Assembly (NCBI GenBank): GCA_039177555.1
Contig: JBCDFV010000081.1
Location: 1 to 12,380, forward strand
Direction of reading: 5' to 3'
DNA from: JANQGH01 sp039177555
GTDB taxonomy: Bacteria; Pseudomonadota; Alphaproteobacteria; DSM-16000; Inquilinaceae
Length of the DNA: 12,380 nt
Shown here: positions 1-7,669 of the stretch, in pieces
Layout of the letters: each line of letters begins with the position of its first letter
Position numbering within the stretch: position 1 is the first letter of the stretch
Program-made: the position numbers and the translations under genes
Notes under the pieces: generated by a model
The model's database searches: none
What the model saw: only the letters and a program-made list of their open reading frames with translations
Told to the model about the DNA's origin: nothing

Positions 1-666
1 CACGTTGCCCTGTGCGGCCGCAGGCAGGTCGCCCTGACCGAGACCAAGGCGCTGGCGGACGACGATGCCGTCATCGCGGACTTTCCCTGCGACGTGACCG
101 ACGAGGCGGCGGTCGACCGGCTGTTTTCCGAGATTGAGCGGACGTTCGGACGGCTGGACGTGCTGTTCAACAATGCCGGCGTGAACGTGCCGACGACCTC
201 AATCGGTGATCTGACGCCCGATCAGTGGCGCACGGTGATCGATGTCAACCTGACGGGCTCGTTCCTGTGCGCGCGGGGCGCCTTCAACCTCATGCGGCGC
301 CAATCTCCCCAAGGCGGCCGCATCGTTAACAACGGCTCCATCTCCGCCCAGGTGCCGCGACCGGGCTCCGCCCCCTATACCGCGTCGAAACACGCGATCA
401 CCGGCCTTACAAGGTCGATCTCGCTGGATGGCCGACCCTACAACATCGCCTGCGGGCAGATCGATATCGGCAACGCCGCCTCCGAGATGACCGCCCAGAT
501 GTCGGCCGGCGTGCCGCAGGCCGACGGGTCGATCAAGCCGGAACCGACCATGGATGTGAAGCTGGTGGCCGATGCCGTTGTGGACATGGCGAAGCTGCCC
601 CTTTCGGCGAACATCCAGTTCATGACCATCATGGCCACGACCATGCCGCTGATCGGAAGAGGGTAG
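1..666 (+). CDS. Short-chain dehydrogenase/reductase (SDR), 5'-truncated by the window edge
   Basis: The frame is open from base 1, so the true start lies upstream and about 30 residues, including the glycine-rich cofactor motif, are missing. The visible 221 residues begin in the second beta strand (VALCGRR). They contain the NNAG motif (bases 169-180), the VNLTG segment, a catalytic Ser at codon 113, Tyr at codon 126 and Lys at codon 130 (YTASK). The 13-residue Ser-Tyr spacing is normal for classical SDRs. Members are cytosolic NAD(P)H-dependent oxidoreductases acting on alcohols, ketones, sugars or aromatic diols; the substrate cannot be read from sequence. The gene ends 47 bases before a decarboxylase on the same strand with no visible terminator between, so co-transcription is likely. 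Family assignment is firm; the role in aromatic metabolism is inferred from the neighbour only. Confidence 0.93.
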   Translation, partial: HVALCGRRQVALTETKALADDDAVIADFPCDVTDEAAVDRLFSEIERTFGRLDVLFNNAGVNVPTTSIGDLTPDQWRTVIDVNLTGSFLCARGAFNLMRRQSPQGGRIVNNGSISAQVPRPGSAPYTASKHAITGLTRSISLDGRPYNIACGQIDIGNAASEMTAQMSAGVPQADGSIKPEPTMDVKLVADAVVDMAKLPLSANIQFMTIMATTMPLIGRG

Positions 667-700
667 CCGGCCCGAACCTGTACGCTTGGTCGATACAGCG

Positions 701-706
701 AAGGAG
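701..706 (+). promoter_or_regulatory. Ribosome binding site of the decarboxylase gene
   Basis: AAGGAG lies 7 bases before the ATG at 714. It fixes that start over the overlapping frame-shifted ATG at 718. Confidence 0.85.
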
Positions 707-713
707 CGGCCTA

Positions 714-1712
714 ATGCTTGGCAAAATTGCCCTTGAAGAGCATTTCGCGACCGAAGAGACCATCGATCAGGCCTCGCAGGCGGTTCCGGCCGCGCATTGG
801 CCGGACCTTCGCGACCGGCTGGCCGACCTGCATGAGGGCCGCCTGCGACAGATGGACGAAAACGGCATCGAGCTGGCGATCCTCTCGCTCATCACGCCGG
901 GGGTTCAGGGGATTGCCGACACAGCCCTGGCGATCGATATCGCCCGCCGCGCCAACGACTTTCTGGCCGAACAGGTCGCCAAACGGCCCCACAGGTTCCA
1001 GGGCTTTGCGGCCCTGCCGATGCAGGACCCGGATGAAGCGGCGCGCGAGCTGGAACGCTGCGTCCGGGATCTCGGGTTTCGCGGTGCGATGGTGAATGGC
1101 TTCAGCGAGACCGGCTCGACCTCGGCGATGCTGTACTACGATCTGGAGCAGTACTGGCCGGTCTGGGCCACGGTTCAGGACCTCGGCGTCCCGTTCTATC
1201 TTCATCCGCGCAACCCCTTGCCGGAGCAGGCGAAGATCTATGACGGGCATCCCTGGCTGTTGGGGCCGACATGGGCCTTTGGCCAGGAAACCGCGGTCCA
1301 CGCGCTGCGTCTGATGGGATCCGGGCTGTTCGACCGATATCCCGCCCTGCAAATCGTCCTGGGCCACCTCGGCGAAGGGCTGCCCTTCTCCCTTTGGCGC
1401 ATCGACAACCGCTTGGCGTGGCTGAAGGAACCGCCCCAGCACAAGGGACAGCAAAAGATCGCCCACTACGCCCAAAAAAACCTTCATCTGACGACGTCGG
1501 GCCAGTTGCATACGCCAAGCCTGGTTCAGGCGATGCTCGAGATCGGGTCGGACCGCATCCTGTTTTCGACCGACTGGCCGTTCGAAAACATGAACCACGC
1601 GGCGGACTGGTTCGACAGCGCCGATATCAGCGAGTTCGACCGCGCCAAGATCGGCCGCCGGAACGCGATCAGGCTCTTCAAGCTTGAGGACTTGCTTGGT
1701 GGAGACGGCTAG
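714..1712 (+). CDS. Amidohydrolase-family decarboxylase, gamma-resorcylate (2,6-dihydroxybenzoate) decarboxylase-like
   Basis: This is a 332-residue protein, close to the roughly 327 residues of rhizobial gamma-resorcylate decarboxylase, and it matches that enzyme along its whole length as I recall it. The metal-site residues fall at the same numbers: Glu8 and His10 (ALEEHF), His164 (YLHPRNP), His218 (LGHLGEG) and Asp287 (FSTDWPFEN). The family (ACMSD-like amidohydrolases) uses a divalent metal for non-oxidative, reversible decarboxylation of hydroxybenzoates. The expected reaction is 2,6-dihydroxybenzoate to resorcinol plus CO2 in the cytosol. Other possible substrates are 2,3-dihydroxybenzoate, salicylate-type acids or 5-carboxyvanillate. 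No resorcinol hydroxylase or ring-cleavage gene is visible here, so the pathway is incomplete in this window. The start is set by the strong ribosome binding site at 701-706. Family assignment is strong; exact substrate is moderate. Confidence 0.88.
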   Translation: MLGKIALEEHFATEETIDQASQAVPAAHWPDLRDRLADLHEGRLRQMDENGIELAILSLITPGVQGIADTALAIDIARRANDFLAEQVAKRPHRFQGFAALPMQDPDEAARELERCVRDLGFRGAMVNGFSETGSTSAMLYYDLEQYWPVWATVQDLGVPFYLHPRNPLPEQAKIYDGHPWLLGPTWAFGQETAVHALRLMGSGLFDRYPALQIVLGHLGEGLPFSLWRIDNRLAWLKEPPQHKGQQKIAHYAQKNLHLTTSGQLHTPSLVQAMLEIGSDRILFSTDWPFENMNHAADWFDSADISEFDRAKIGRRNAIRLFKLEDLLGGDG

Positions 1713-1736
1713 CTGAAGGCGCGGATCGTACGGCGA

Positions 1737-1752
1737 TTTGACACGGGTCAAA
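1737..1752. promoter_or_regulatory. FNR/FixK-like palindrome upstream of the cation ATPase
   Basis: TTTGAC-ACGG-GTCAAA is a perfect 6-bp inverted repeat with a 4-base spacer. Its core, TTGAC-N4-GTCAA, fits the CRP/FNR-family pattern TTGAY-N4-RTCAA used by FNR, FnrL and FixK proteins. A modest -10-like CATAGA at 1776-1781 would put the transcript start near 1788, with the palindrome centred about 43 bases upstream. That is the usual class II activator position. The site lies in the 110-base gap between the decarboxylase and the ATPase. The sequence match is seen; binding is inferred. Confidence 0.55.
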
Positions 1753-1807
1753 GACGATTGGGCGGTGTGTCCCCACATAGACGCAGATCTGGAAATCTCG
1801 TTGCGAT

Positions 1808-1814
1808 GAGGGGG
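1808..1814 (+). promoter_or_regulatory. Ribosome binding site deciding a TTG start
   Basis: GAGGGGG lies 8 bases before the TTG at 1823. There is no in-frame ATG nearby; the ATG at 1806 is in another frame. This supports the TTG start of the ATPase. Confidence 0.6.
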
Positions 1815-1822
1815 AACCGAGC

Positions 1823-4582
1823 TTGTCCGTTCTTGAGCGGAGCGTCCTGCGCGAGAGCCCATCGAGCGCCCCTGGCGACGATCGTCCTTGGCACGCGCTG
1901 TCGGCCGACGACGCCCTGGCCACCCAAGACAGCAATCCCAGCGGATTGGGCGATGCCGAAGCAGAGGCACGGCTCGATAGGCTAGGCCCCAACCGACTGC
2001 CGGCCCCGAAACGCCGGGGACCGCTGCCCCGGTTCCTGGCGCAGTTCCACAATGTGCTGATCTATGTGCTGCTGGGCGCGGCGGTGGTCACGGCCGCGTT
2101 GGACCATTGGATCGATGCCCAGGTGATCCTGGCCGTGGTCGTGGTGAACGCGCTGATTGGGTTCATTCAGGAAGGCAAGGCGGAAAACGCCTTGGCCGCC
2201 ATCCGCAACATGCTGGCACCAAAGGCCAGCGTCGTTCGCGACGGCCGGCGGAAGACGGTACCGGGTGAAGATCTGGTGCCCGGCGACATCGTCCTGTTAG
2301 AGGCCGGTGCCCGCACGCCCGCCGACGTTCGGCTGATCGAGGCCAAGAACCTTAAAGTCGATGAGGCCGTGCTGACCGGTGAGTCGGTCGCCGTCGAAAA
2401 GGACGTCGCACCTGTGGGCGAAACGGTGGCGCTGGGCGACCGCACGTCGATGGCGTTCAGCGGCACGTTGGTGACCTACGGCCACGGCAAGGGCGTTGTG
2501 GTCGCGACCGGTGGCCAGACCGCCATCGGCCGCATCAGCGGCATGCTGTCCGAGGTCACCACCCTGCAGACGCCGCTGACCCGGCAGATGGACCAGTTCG
2601 CCAAATGGCTAACCGGGTCGATCGTGGCGATCGGGGCGCTCGTTCTTGCCTTCGGCCTGTTGGTCCATGGCTACGATTTCAACGAGATCTTCATGGCGGT
2701 GGTCGGCCTGTCGGTCGCGGCCATTCCGGAAGGCCTGCCGGCGATCCTGACCGTCACGCTTGCGATCGGCGTGCAGGGCATGGCGCGACGCAACACGATC
2801 GTGCGCCGTTTGCCGGCTATCGAAACCCTCGGCTCGGTCTCCGTCATCTGCTCGGACAAGACCGGCACGCTGACACGCAACGAGATGACCGCCGTCTCCA
2901 TCGCCACGGCGCGGCGGCTGTTCAAGGTCAGCGGCGTCGGCTACGCCCCGCTCGGGTCCATCTCGCTCGACGGGCAGGAGATCGATCTCGAACGCTATCC
3001 GTTGCTTCTGGAGATCTCGCGCGCCGCGCTCTTATGCAACGACGCAAACCTGCACGAGGTCGATGGCGACTGGGCCATCGAAGGCGACCCGATGGAAGGG
3101 GCGCTGCTGACCGTCGCGGCGAAGGCCGGGTTCGACCACCATACCGAAACCCAGCGCTACACCCGCACGGACGTGATCCCGTTCGATTCCCAGCACCGGT
3201 TCATGGCGACCCTGCACCACGACCATGTCGGCGATGGTTTCATCTACGTGAAGGGCGCGCCGGAGCGCATTCTTGAAATGTGCTCGCACCAGCGCGGGTT
3301 CGATGGCGATGTCGACCTCGATATGGATTATTGGCATGCACGGGCGGAAGAGATCGCGGCCGGCGGCCAGCGGGTTCTGGCCGTTGCGACCAAAGAGACC
3401 AGCAGCGACCACACGGTCCTGAACTTCGACGATGTCGACGACGAGCTGACGTTCCTGGGCCTGTTCGGCCTGATCGACCCGCCGCGCGAAGAGGCGATCA
3501 CCGCCGTGGCGGAATGTCAGGCGGCCGGCATTCAGGTGAAGATGATCACCGGCGACCACGCCGCGACGGCCACGGCGATCGCCGGCCAACTCGGCCTGGC
3601 GAATCCCAGCACGGCCCTGACCGGACGTGATCTGGACATGCTGGACGAAGAGACGCTGCGTCGCCGCGTCCAGGATACGGCCGTCTTCGCCCGCACCAGC
3701 CCCGGTCACAAGCTGCGCCTGGTCATGGCGCTGCAGGCGGGCGGGGCGGTCGTGGCGATGACCGGGGACGGCGTCAACGACGCGCCGGCCCTGAAGCGCG
3801 CCGATGTCGGCGTCGCCATGGGCCGCACCGGCAGCGAGGCGGCGAAGGAAGCGTCGGAGATGGTGCTGGCCGACGACAATTTTGCCACCATCGCCCAGGC
3901 CGTGCGGGCCGGGCGCACCGTTTACGACAATCTGAAGAAGGCGATTCTGTTCATCCTGCCGACCAATGGCGGCCAGGCTTTGATCATGATCGCCGCCATC
4001 CTGCTTGGCTTCACCTTGCCGATCACGGCGGTCCAGATCCTGTGGGTCAACATGGTCACGGCGGTGACCTTGGCCTTGGCGCTCGCCTTTGAACCGGCCG
4101 AACCGAACGTGATGCGGCGACCACCCAGAACCGCAAGCGATTCCATTCTGTCGAGGTTCCTGGTCTGGCGCGTGATCTTCGTTTCGGTCGTGTTTCTCGC
4201 CGCCCTGTCCTTCAAGTTTGCCCTGGCCCAGGCTCAAGGGGCCAGCATCGAAGAGGCGCGCACCATCGTCGTCAACACGCTGGTGGTGCTTGAGATCTTC
4301 TATCTGTTCAGCGTTCGCTACCAGACCACGACATCGATGACGTGGCAGGGGATCAAAGGAACGCCCGCCGTCCTTATCGCGGTCGGCACGGTCATCGTCC
4401 TACAGGTGATCTTCACCTATGTACCGTTCATGGAGGCCTTCTTCGACACCCGTACCCTCAGCGTCTTCGAGGGTGTTCAGGTGATCGCCACCGGCATCGT
4501 GGTCTTCTTCATCCTCGAAGCGGAGAAGTGGGTACAGGCGAAGATGAACGGCCGACATGGCGCAACGGCCGAACATGGTTAG
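1823..4582 (+). CDS. P2-type cation-transporting ATPase (CtpF/Ca2+-ATPase-like)
   Basis: This 919-residue inner-membrane pump has the full P-type layout: N-terminal cation-ATPase domain (about 22-92), TGES (185-188), PEGLP in M4 (302-306), phosphorylated Asp345 in DKTGT, KGAPE (477-481), MITGD (574-578) and TGDGVNDAP (647-655). Ten membrane segments fit: M1-M4 near 75-93, 98-116, 262-283 and 288-316, and M5-M10 between 706 and 900. It belongs with P2 pumps. The M6 region (NMVTAVTLALAL, 743-754) followed by FEPAEP recalls mycobacterial CtpF rather than SERCA. Aligned by eye to SERCA, Glu303 (M4), Asn715 (M5), Asn743 and Thr746 (M6) and Glu824 (M8) are kept, but the M5 Glu is Gln718 and the M6 Asp is Ala747. 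The ion (Ca2+, Na+, K+ or other) is therefore uncertain. It is probably a single-gene unit controlled by the palindrome at 1737-1752. The gene is intact with no frameshift. Confidence 0.92.
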   Translation: MSVLERSVLRESPSSAPGDDRPWHALSADDALATQDSNPSGLGDAEAEARLDRLGPNRLPAPKRRGPLPRFLAQFHNVLIYVLLGAAVVTAALDHWIDAQVILAVVVVNALIGFIQEGKAENALAAIRNMLAPKASVVRDGRRKTVPGEDLVPGDIVLLEAGARTPADVRLIEAKNLKVDEAVLTGESVAVEKDVAPVGETVALGDRTSMAFSGTLVTYGHGKGVVVATGGQTAIGRISGMLSEVTTLQTPLTRQMDQFAKWLTGSIVAIGALVLAFGLLVHGYDFNEIFMAVVGLSVAAIPEGLPAILTVTLAIGVQGMARRNTIVRRLPAIETLGSVSVICSDKTGTLTRNEMTAVSIATARRLFKVSGVGYAPLGSISLDGQEIDLERYPLLLEISRAALLCNDANLHEVDGDWAIEGDPMEGALLTVAAKAGFDHHTETQRYTRTDVIPFDSQHRFMATLHHDHVGDGFIYVKGAPERILEMCSHQRGFDGDVDLDMDYWHARAEEIAAGGQRVLAVATKETSSDHTVLNFDDVDDELTFLGLFGLIDPPREEAITAVAECQAAGIQVKMITGDHAATATAIAGQLGLANPSTALTGRDLDMLDEETLRRRVQDTAVFARTSPGHKLRLVMALQAGGAVVAMTGDGVNDAPALKRADVGVAMGRTGSEAAKEASEMVLADDNFATIAQAVRAGRTVYDNLKKAILFILPTNGGQALIMIAAILLGFTLPITAVQILWVNMVTAVTLALALAFEPAEPNVMRRPPRTASDSILSRFLVWRVIFVSVVFLAALSFKFALAQAQGASIEEARTIVVNTLVVLEIFYLFSVRYQTTTSMTWQGIKGTPAVLIAVGTVIVLQVIFTYVPFMEAFFDTRTLSVFEGVQVIATGIVVFFILEAEKWVQAKMNGRHGATAEHG

Positions 4583-4589
4583 CCGTTGC
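4562..4589. other. Hairpin across the ATPase stop codon, possible weak bidirectional terminator
   Basis: GCAACGGC (4562-4569) and GCCGTTGC (4582-4589) form a perfect 8-bp stem with a 12-base loop holding most of the TAG stop. It sits where the ATPase and the minus-strand exported-protein gene converge. Neither strand has a T-run directly after it, so it is not a textbook intrinsic terminator. Confidence 0.3.
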
Positions 4590-4628
4590 CCTTGGGTCGG
4601 CCCCTGCTTTTGCGAGATGGCTCAGCCC

Positions 4629-5300
4629 TTACAGGTCGAGCCCCTCGGCCGCGACCCGAAACTCGTTCAGCCGCGCCGCTAGGCCGTCCGCGATGCTGGC
4701 GATTTGGTCCTGCCGGGCCGCGTCGAAGTTGACGATCAGGGCCAGCCGGTCCCACAGATCCAGGTAGGCCGTGCAGGAGGGGTACGGTGCGACCTCCTCG
4801 TCGGTGCAGGCGATCAGGCCCCTCACCTCGCCGCCTTCGACCAGCGCGTTCCAATCCTGCACGTCGGCATCGCTGAGCGGGCCACGGACCGGCTGTAGGC
4901 CGTCTTGGGACAGGTCGAGATCGTCGACCGACCAATGGCCGCGTTCCACGCCTTGCTCGAACCGCTGCTCAACCGTCAGGCCGAAACTCAAGGTGGTGAG
5001 ATTGGCCAGCACGACCGGGCCGAAGCCCGGCTCGTCCAAGGTGCCTTCCATCTCCGGCGTAACCGGCCCCATATCCGGCAACACGAAGAACAGGTTGACG
5101 GAGCCAACAGGGCCGTCGCTTTGCAGGTCGCGATTCCAGATATGCTCGGCCGGGATGGTCAGCGGCTGATCGCCGATTTCCAGCCTGACATGCTCCGTTT
5201 CGGCGCCGGCGGCGGCCGGCAGGAGGGCCGCAATAAGCGCGCCCCCCGCAAAAGCCGGTCGGCTATTCCACAAGCGCGGGCTCTTTCGGCTTGCCCGCAT
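4629..5300 (-). CDS. Exported protein of unknown function, overlapping the 3' end of clpA
   Basis: I do not recognise this family. From the ATG at 5300 it is 223 residues. The N-terminus is basic (MRASRKSPRLWNSR), followed by a hydrophobic stretch and an AAAGA/ETEH cleavage site near residue 33, so a Sec signal peptide and periplasmic location are likely. The mature part is acidic and has two Cys (165 and 176, 11 apart) that could form a disulfide. There is no lipobox and no further membrane segment. The start is uncertain. The ATG at 5345 gives 238 residues but an 83-base overlap with clpA. A TTG at 5273 follows an AAAGAG-like site and gives a compact signal peptide with only 11 bases of overlap. 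It lies directly downstream of clpA on the same strand, so translational coupling is plausible, though a periplasmic protein has no obvious link to ClpAP. Confidence 0.72.
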   Translation of the reverse strand: MRASRKSPRLWNSRPAFAGGALIAALLPAAAGAETEHVRLEIGDQPLTIPAEHIWNRDLQSDGPVGSVNLFFVLPDMGPVTPEMEGTLDEPGFGPVVLANLTTLSFGLTVEQRFEQGVERGHWSVDDLDLSQDGLQPVRGPLSDADVQDWNALVEGGEVRGLIACTDEEVAPYPSCTAYLDLWDRLALIVNFDAARQDQIASIADGLAARLNEFRVAAEGLDL

Positions 5301-7590
5301 CGTCGGGCGAACCGTCGTCGGAGAAGGCGAAGGTGAGGTCGTCATCCTTCACGTCGACACGGACCACGCCGCCCTTCACCAGCTCGCCGAACAGCAACTC
5401 GTTGGCCAGCGGCTTCTTGACATGTTCCTGGATCACGCGCGCCAGGGGCCAGGCGCCATAGAGCCGGTCATAGCCCTTGACCACCAGCCATTTCTTAGCG
5501 GCGTCGCTGAGCTCGATCGACACGCGACGATCGGCGAGCTGGTCCTCCAGTTGGATGATGAACTTGTCGACGATCTGCAGCACGATCTCTTCGGTCAAAT
5601 GGCCAAAGCCGATGATCGCGTCCAGCCGGTTGCGGAATTCCGGCGTGAACATGCGGTTGATCGCCTCGGTATCCTCGCCCTCACGATGCTCACGGCCAAA
5701 GCCGATGGCGGCCCGGCTGAGGTCCGCCGCGCCGGCATTGGTGGTCATGATCAGGATGACGTTGCGGAAATCGACCGACTTGCCGTTGTGGTCCGTCAGC
5801 TTGCCGTAATCCATGATCTGCAACAGGATGTTGTAGATGTCCTGATGCGCCTTCTCGATCTCGTCCAGCAGCAGCACGCAATGAGGGTGCTGGTCGACCG
5901 CGTCGGTCAGGATGCCACCCTGGTCGAAGCCGACATAGCCGGGCGGCGCACCGATCAGCCGGCTGACCGAATGCCGTTCCATGTATTCCGACATATCGAA
6001 ACGGGTGAGTTCGATGCCCAGCAGATGCGCGAGCTGACGCGCCACCTCGGTCTTGCCGACCCCGGTGGGGCCTGAGAACAGATAGTTGCCGATCGGCTTT
6101 TCCGGCTCGCGCAACCCGGCCCTGGCCAGCTTGATCGCCCCGGCCAGCGCGCCGATGGCCTCGTCCTGGCCGAACACCAGGGTCTTCAGATCGCGCTCCA
6201 AGGTCTTCAGCACGGACTTGTCGTCGCGGCTGACGCTCTTGGGCGGAATGCGGGCGATCTTGGAGACCATCGCCTCCACGTCCTTCACCGAGATTTGCTT
6301 CTTGCGCTTCGACGGCGCCAGCAGCATCTGCGCCGCCCCCACCTCGTCGATCACATCGATCGCCTTGTCCGGCAGCTTGCGGTCGGAGATGTAGCGCGAC
6401 GACAGCTCCACCGCGCTGCGGATGGCGTCGTTGGTATAGCGGACACGGTGGTGTTCTTCGTAGTACGGCTTCAGCCCCTTCAGGATCTTCACCGCATCGT
6501 CGATCGACGGCTCGTTGATGTCGATCTTCTGGAATCGGCGCACCAGCGCCCGGTCCTTTTCGAAATAGTTGCGGTATTCCTTGTAGGTCGTCGAGCCGAT
6601 GCAGCGCAGCGTGCCCGATGCCAAGGCGGGCTTCAGCAGGTTTGATGCGTCCATGGCACCGCCCGACGTGGCCCCCGCCCCGATCACGGTATGGATCTCG
6701 TCGATGAACAGGATGGCGCCGTCATGGGCCTCCAACTCCGCCAGCACGGCCTTCAACCGCTCCTCGAAATCGCCGCGATAGCGGGTGCCGGCCAGCAGCG
6801 CGCCCATGTCGAGGGCGAAGATCGTGGCGCCTTCCAACACGGCGGGCACGTCGCCGTCGACGATACGCTTGGCCAGGCCCTCGGCGATGGCGGTCTTGCC
6901 GACGCCGGGCTCGCCGACATAAAGCGGGTTGTTCTTCGACCGTCGGCAGAGGATCTGGATGGTGCGTTCGACCTCCAAGTCGCGCCCGATCAACGGGTCG
7001 ACCTTGCCGTCGCTGGCCTTCTTGTTGAGGTTGACGCAGTAGGCGTCAAGCGCCTCGTTCCCCTTGGGCGCCTCTTGGCCGCCCTCTTCCTTGCGCCCGC
7101 CCTCGGTGGGACCCGGGGTTTCCGCGCCGGCGACCGGCCGCGCCTCGCTGCGCTGGGGCGACTTGGCGATGCCGTGGGAGATGTAGTTGACCGCGTCGAA
7201 GCGGGTCATGTCCTGCTCTTGCAGGAAGAAGACCGCATGGCTCTCGCGTTCCGAGAACAGGGCCACCAGCACGTTGGCGCCGCTGACCTCTTCGCGGCCG
7301 GACGACTGCACGTGGATGGCGGCACGCTGCAGCACGCGCTGGAAGCCAGCCGTGGGCTTGGCGTCATCGCCGTCATCGCCGATCAGGTTGGTCAGCTCTT
7401 CGTCCATGTAGGCGACCAGGTCCGCCGTCAGCTTTTCGATGTCGACGGAGCAGGCGCGCAGTACGGCGACCGCGTCCTTGTCCTCGACCAGCGCCAGCAG
7501 CAGATGCTCCAAGGTCGCGAATTCGTGCCGCCGCTCGTTGGCAAGCCGAAGTGCCCGATGCAGTGTCTGTTCCAGATCACGGGACAGCAT
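5263..7590 (-). CDS. clpA: ATP-dependent Clp protease ATP-binding subunit ClpA
   Basis: This is a 775-residue AAA+ unfoldase of normal ClpA length. It works as a hexamer in the cytosol, unfolds substrates, including N-degron proteins delivered by ClpS, and threads them into ClpP. Order: Clp N-domain (about 1-145), an acidic/Gly-rich linker (about 150-180), D1 with Walker A GEPGVGKT (226-233) and Walker B ILFIDE (293-298), and D2 with Walker A GPTGVGKT (507-514) and Walker B LLLDEIEKAH (573-582). An IGF ClpP-docking tripeptide is at 629-631. The D2 sensor-2 motif, normally GARP, reads GAWP here (Trp714, codon TGG at 5451-5449 on the minus strand). The frame could begin at TTG 7593, but AAAGGA at 7597-7602 is spaced 6 bases from the ATG at 7590 and only 3 from the TTG, so I chose the ATG. 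clpS lies 79 bases upstream on the same strand. Confidence 0.97.
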   Translation of the reverse strand: MLSRDLEQTLHRALRLANERRHEFATLEHLLLALVEDKDAVAVLRACSVDIEKLTADLVAYMDEELTNLIGDDGDDAKPTAGFQRVLQRAAIHVQSSGREEVSGANVLVALFSERESHAVFFLQEQDMTRFDAVNYISHGIAKSPQRSEARPVAGAETPGPTEGGRKEEGGQEAPKGNEALDAYCVNLNKKASDGKVDPLIGRDLEVERTIQILCRRSKNNPLYVGEPGVGKTAIAEGLAKRIVDGDVPAVLEGATIFALDMGALLAGTRYRGDFEERLKAVLAELEAHDGAILFIDEIHTVIGAGATSGGAMDASNLLKPALASGTLRCIGSTTYKEYRNYFEKDRALVRRFQKIDINEPSIDDAVKILKGLKPYYEEHHRVRYTNDAIRSAVELSSRYISDRKLPDKAIDVIDEVGAAQMLLAPSKRKKQISVKDVEAMVSKIARIPPKSVSRDDKSVLKTLERDLKTLVFGQDEAIGALAGAIKLARAGLREPEKPIGNYLFSGPTGVGKTEVARQLAHLLGIELTRFDMSEYMERHSVSRLIGAPPGYVGFDQGGILTDAVDQHPHCVLLLDEIEKAHQDIYNILLQIMDYGKLTDHNGKSVDFRNVILIMTTNAGAADLSRAAIGFGREHREGEDTEAINRMFTPEFRNRLDAIIGFGHLTEEIVLQIVDKFIIQLEDQLADRRVSIELSDAAKKWLVVKGYDRLYGAWPLARVIQEHVKKPLANELLFGELVKGGVVRVDVKDDDLTFAFSDDGSPDDAGKPKEPALVE

Positions 7591-7596
7591 CAAAAG

Positions 7597-7602
7597 TCCT
7601 TT
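7597..7602 (-). promoter_or_regulatory. Ribosome binding site of clpA
   Basis: AAAGGA on the minus strand ends 6 bases before the ATG at 7590. It decides between that ATG and the adjacent TTG at 7593. Confidence 0.75.
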
Positions 7603-7669
7603 CCATGCCCGGCCCTTGCGAGGCCGATACCGGGGCGGGCCTCAGCCCATATTTGAGTGTGCGCCCTGT

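Noticed and set aside
711..1970. Minus-strand open frame of 419 codons over the decarboxylase and the start of the ATPase
   Set aside because: It is antisense to a gene with intact catalytic residues, spans an intergenic promoter region and encodes low-complexity Arg-rich sequence.
3032..4237. Minus-strand open frame of 401 codons inside the P-type ATPase
   Set aside because: It is a shadow of the ATPase reading frame with no domain or ribosome binding site.
7620..7643. GAGGCC / GGCCTC hairpin between clpS and clpA
   Set aside because: It has a 6-bp stem, a 12-base loop and no T-run, and lies within one transcription unit; too weak to call an attenuator.
6691..7656. Plus-strand open frame of 321 codons antisense to clpA
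   Set aside because: It mirrors clpA codons; clpA on the opposite strand is unambiguous.
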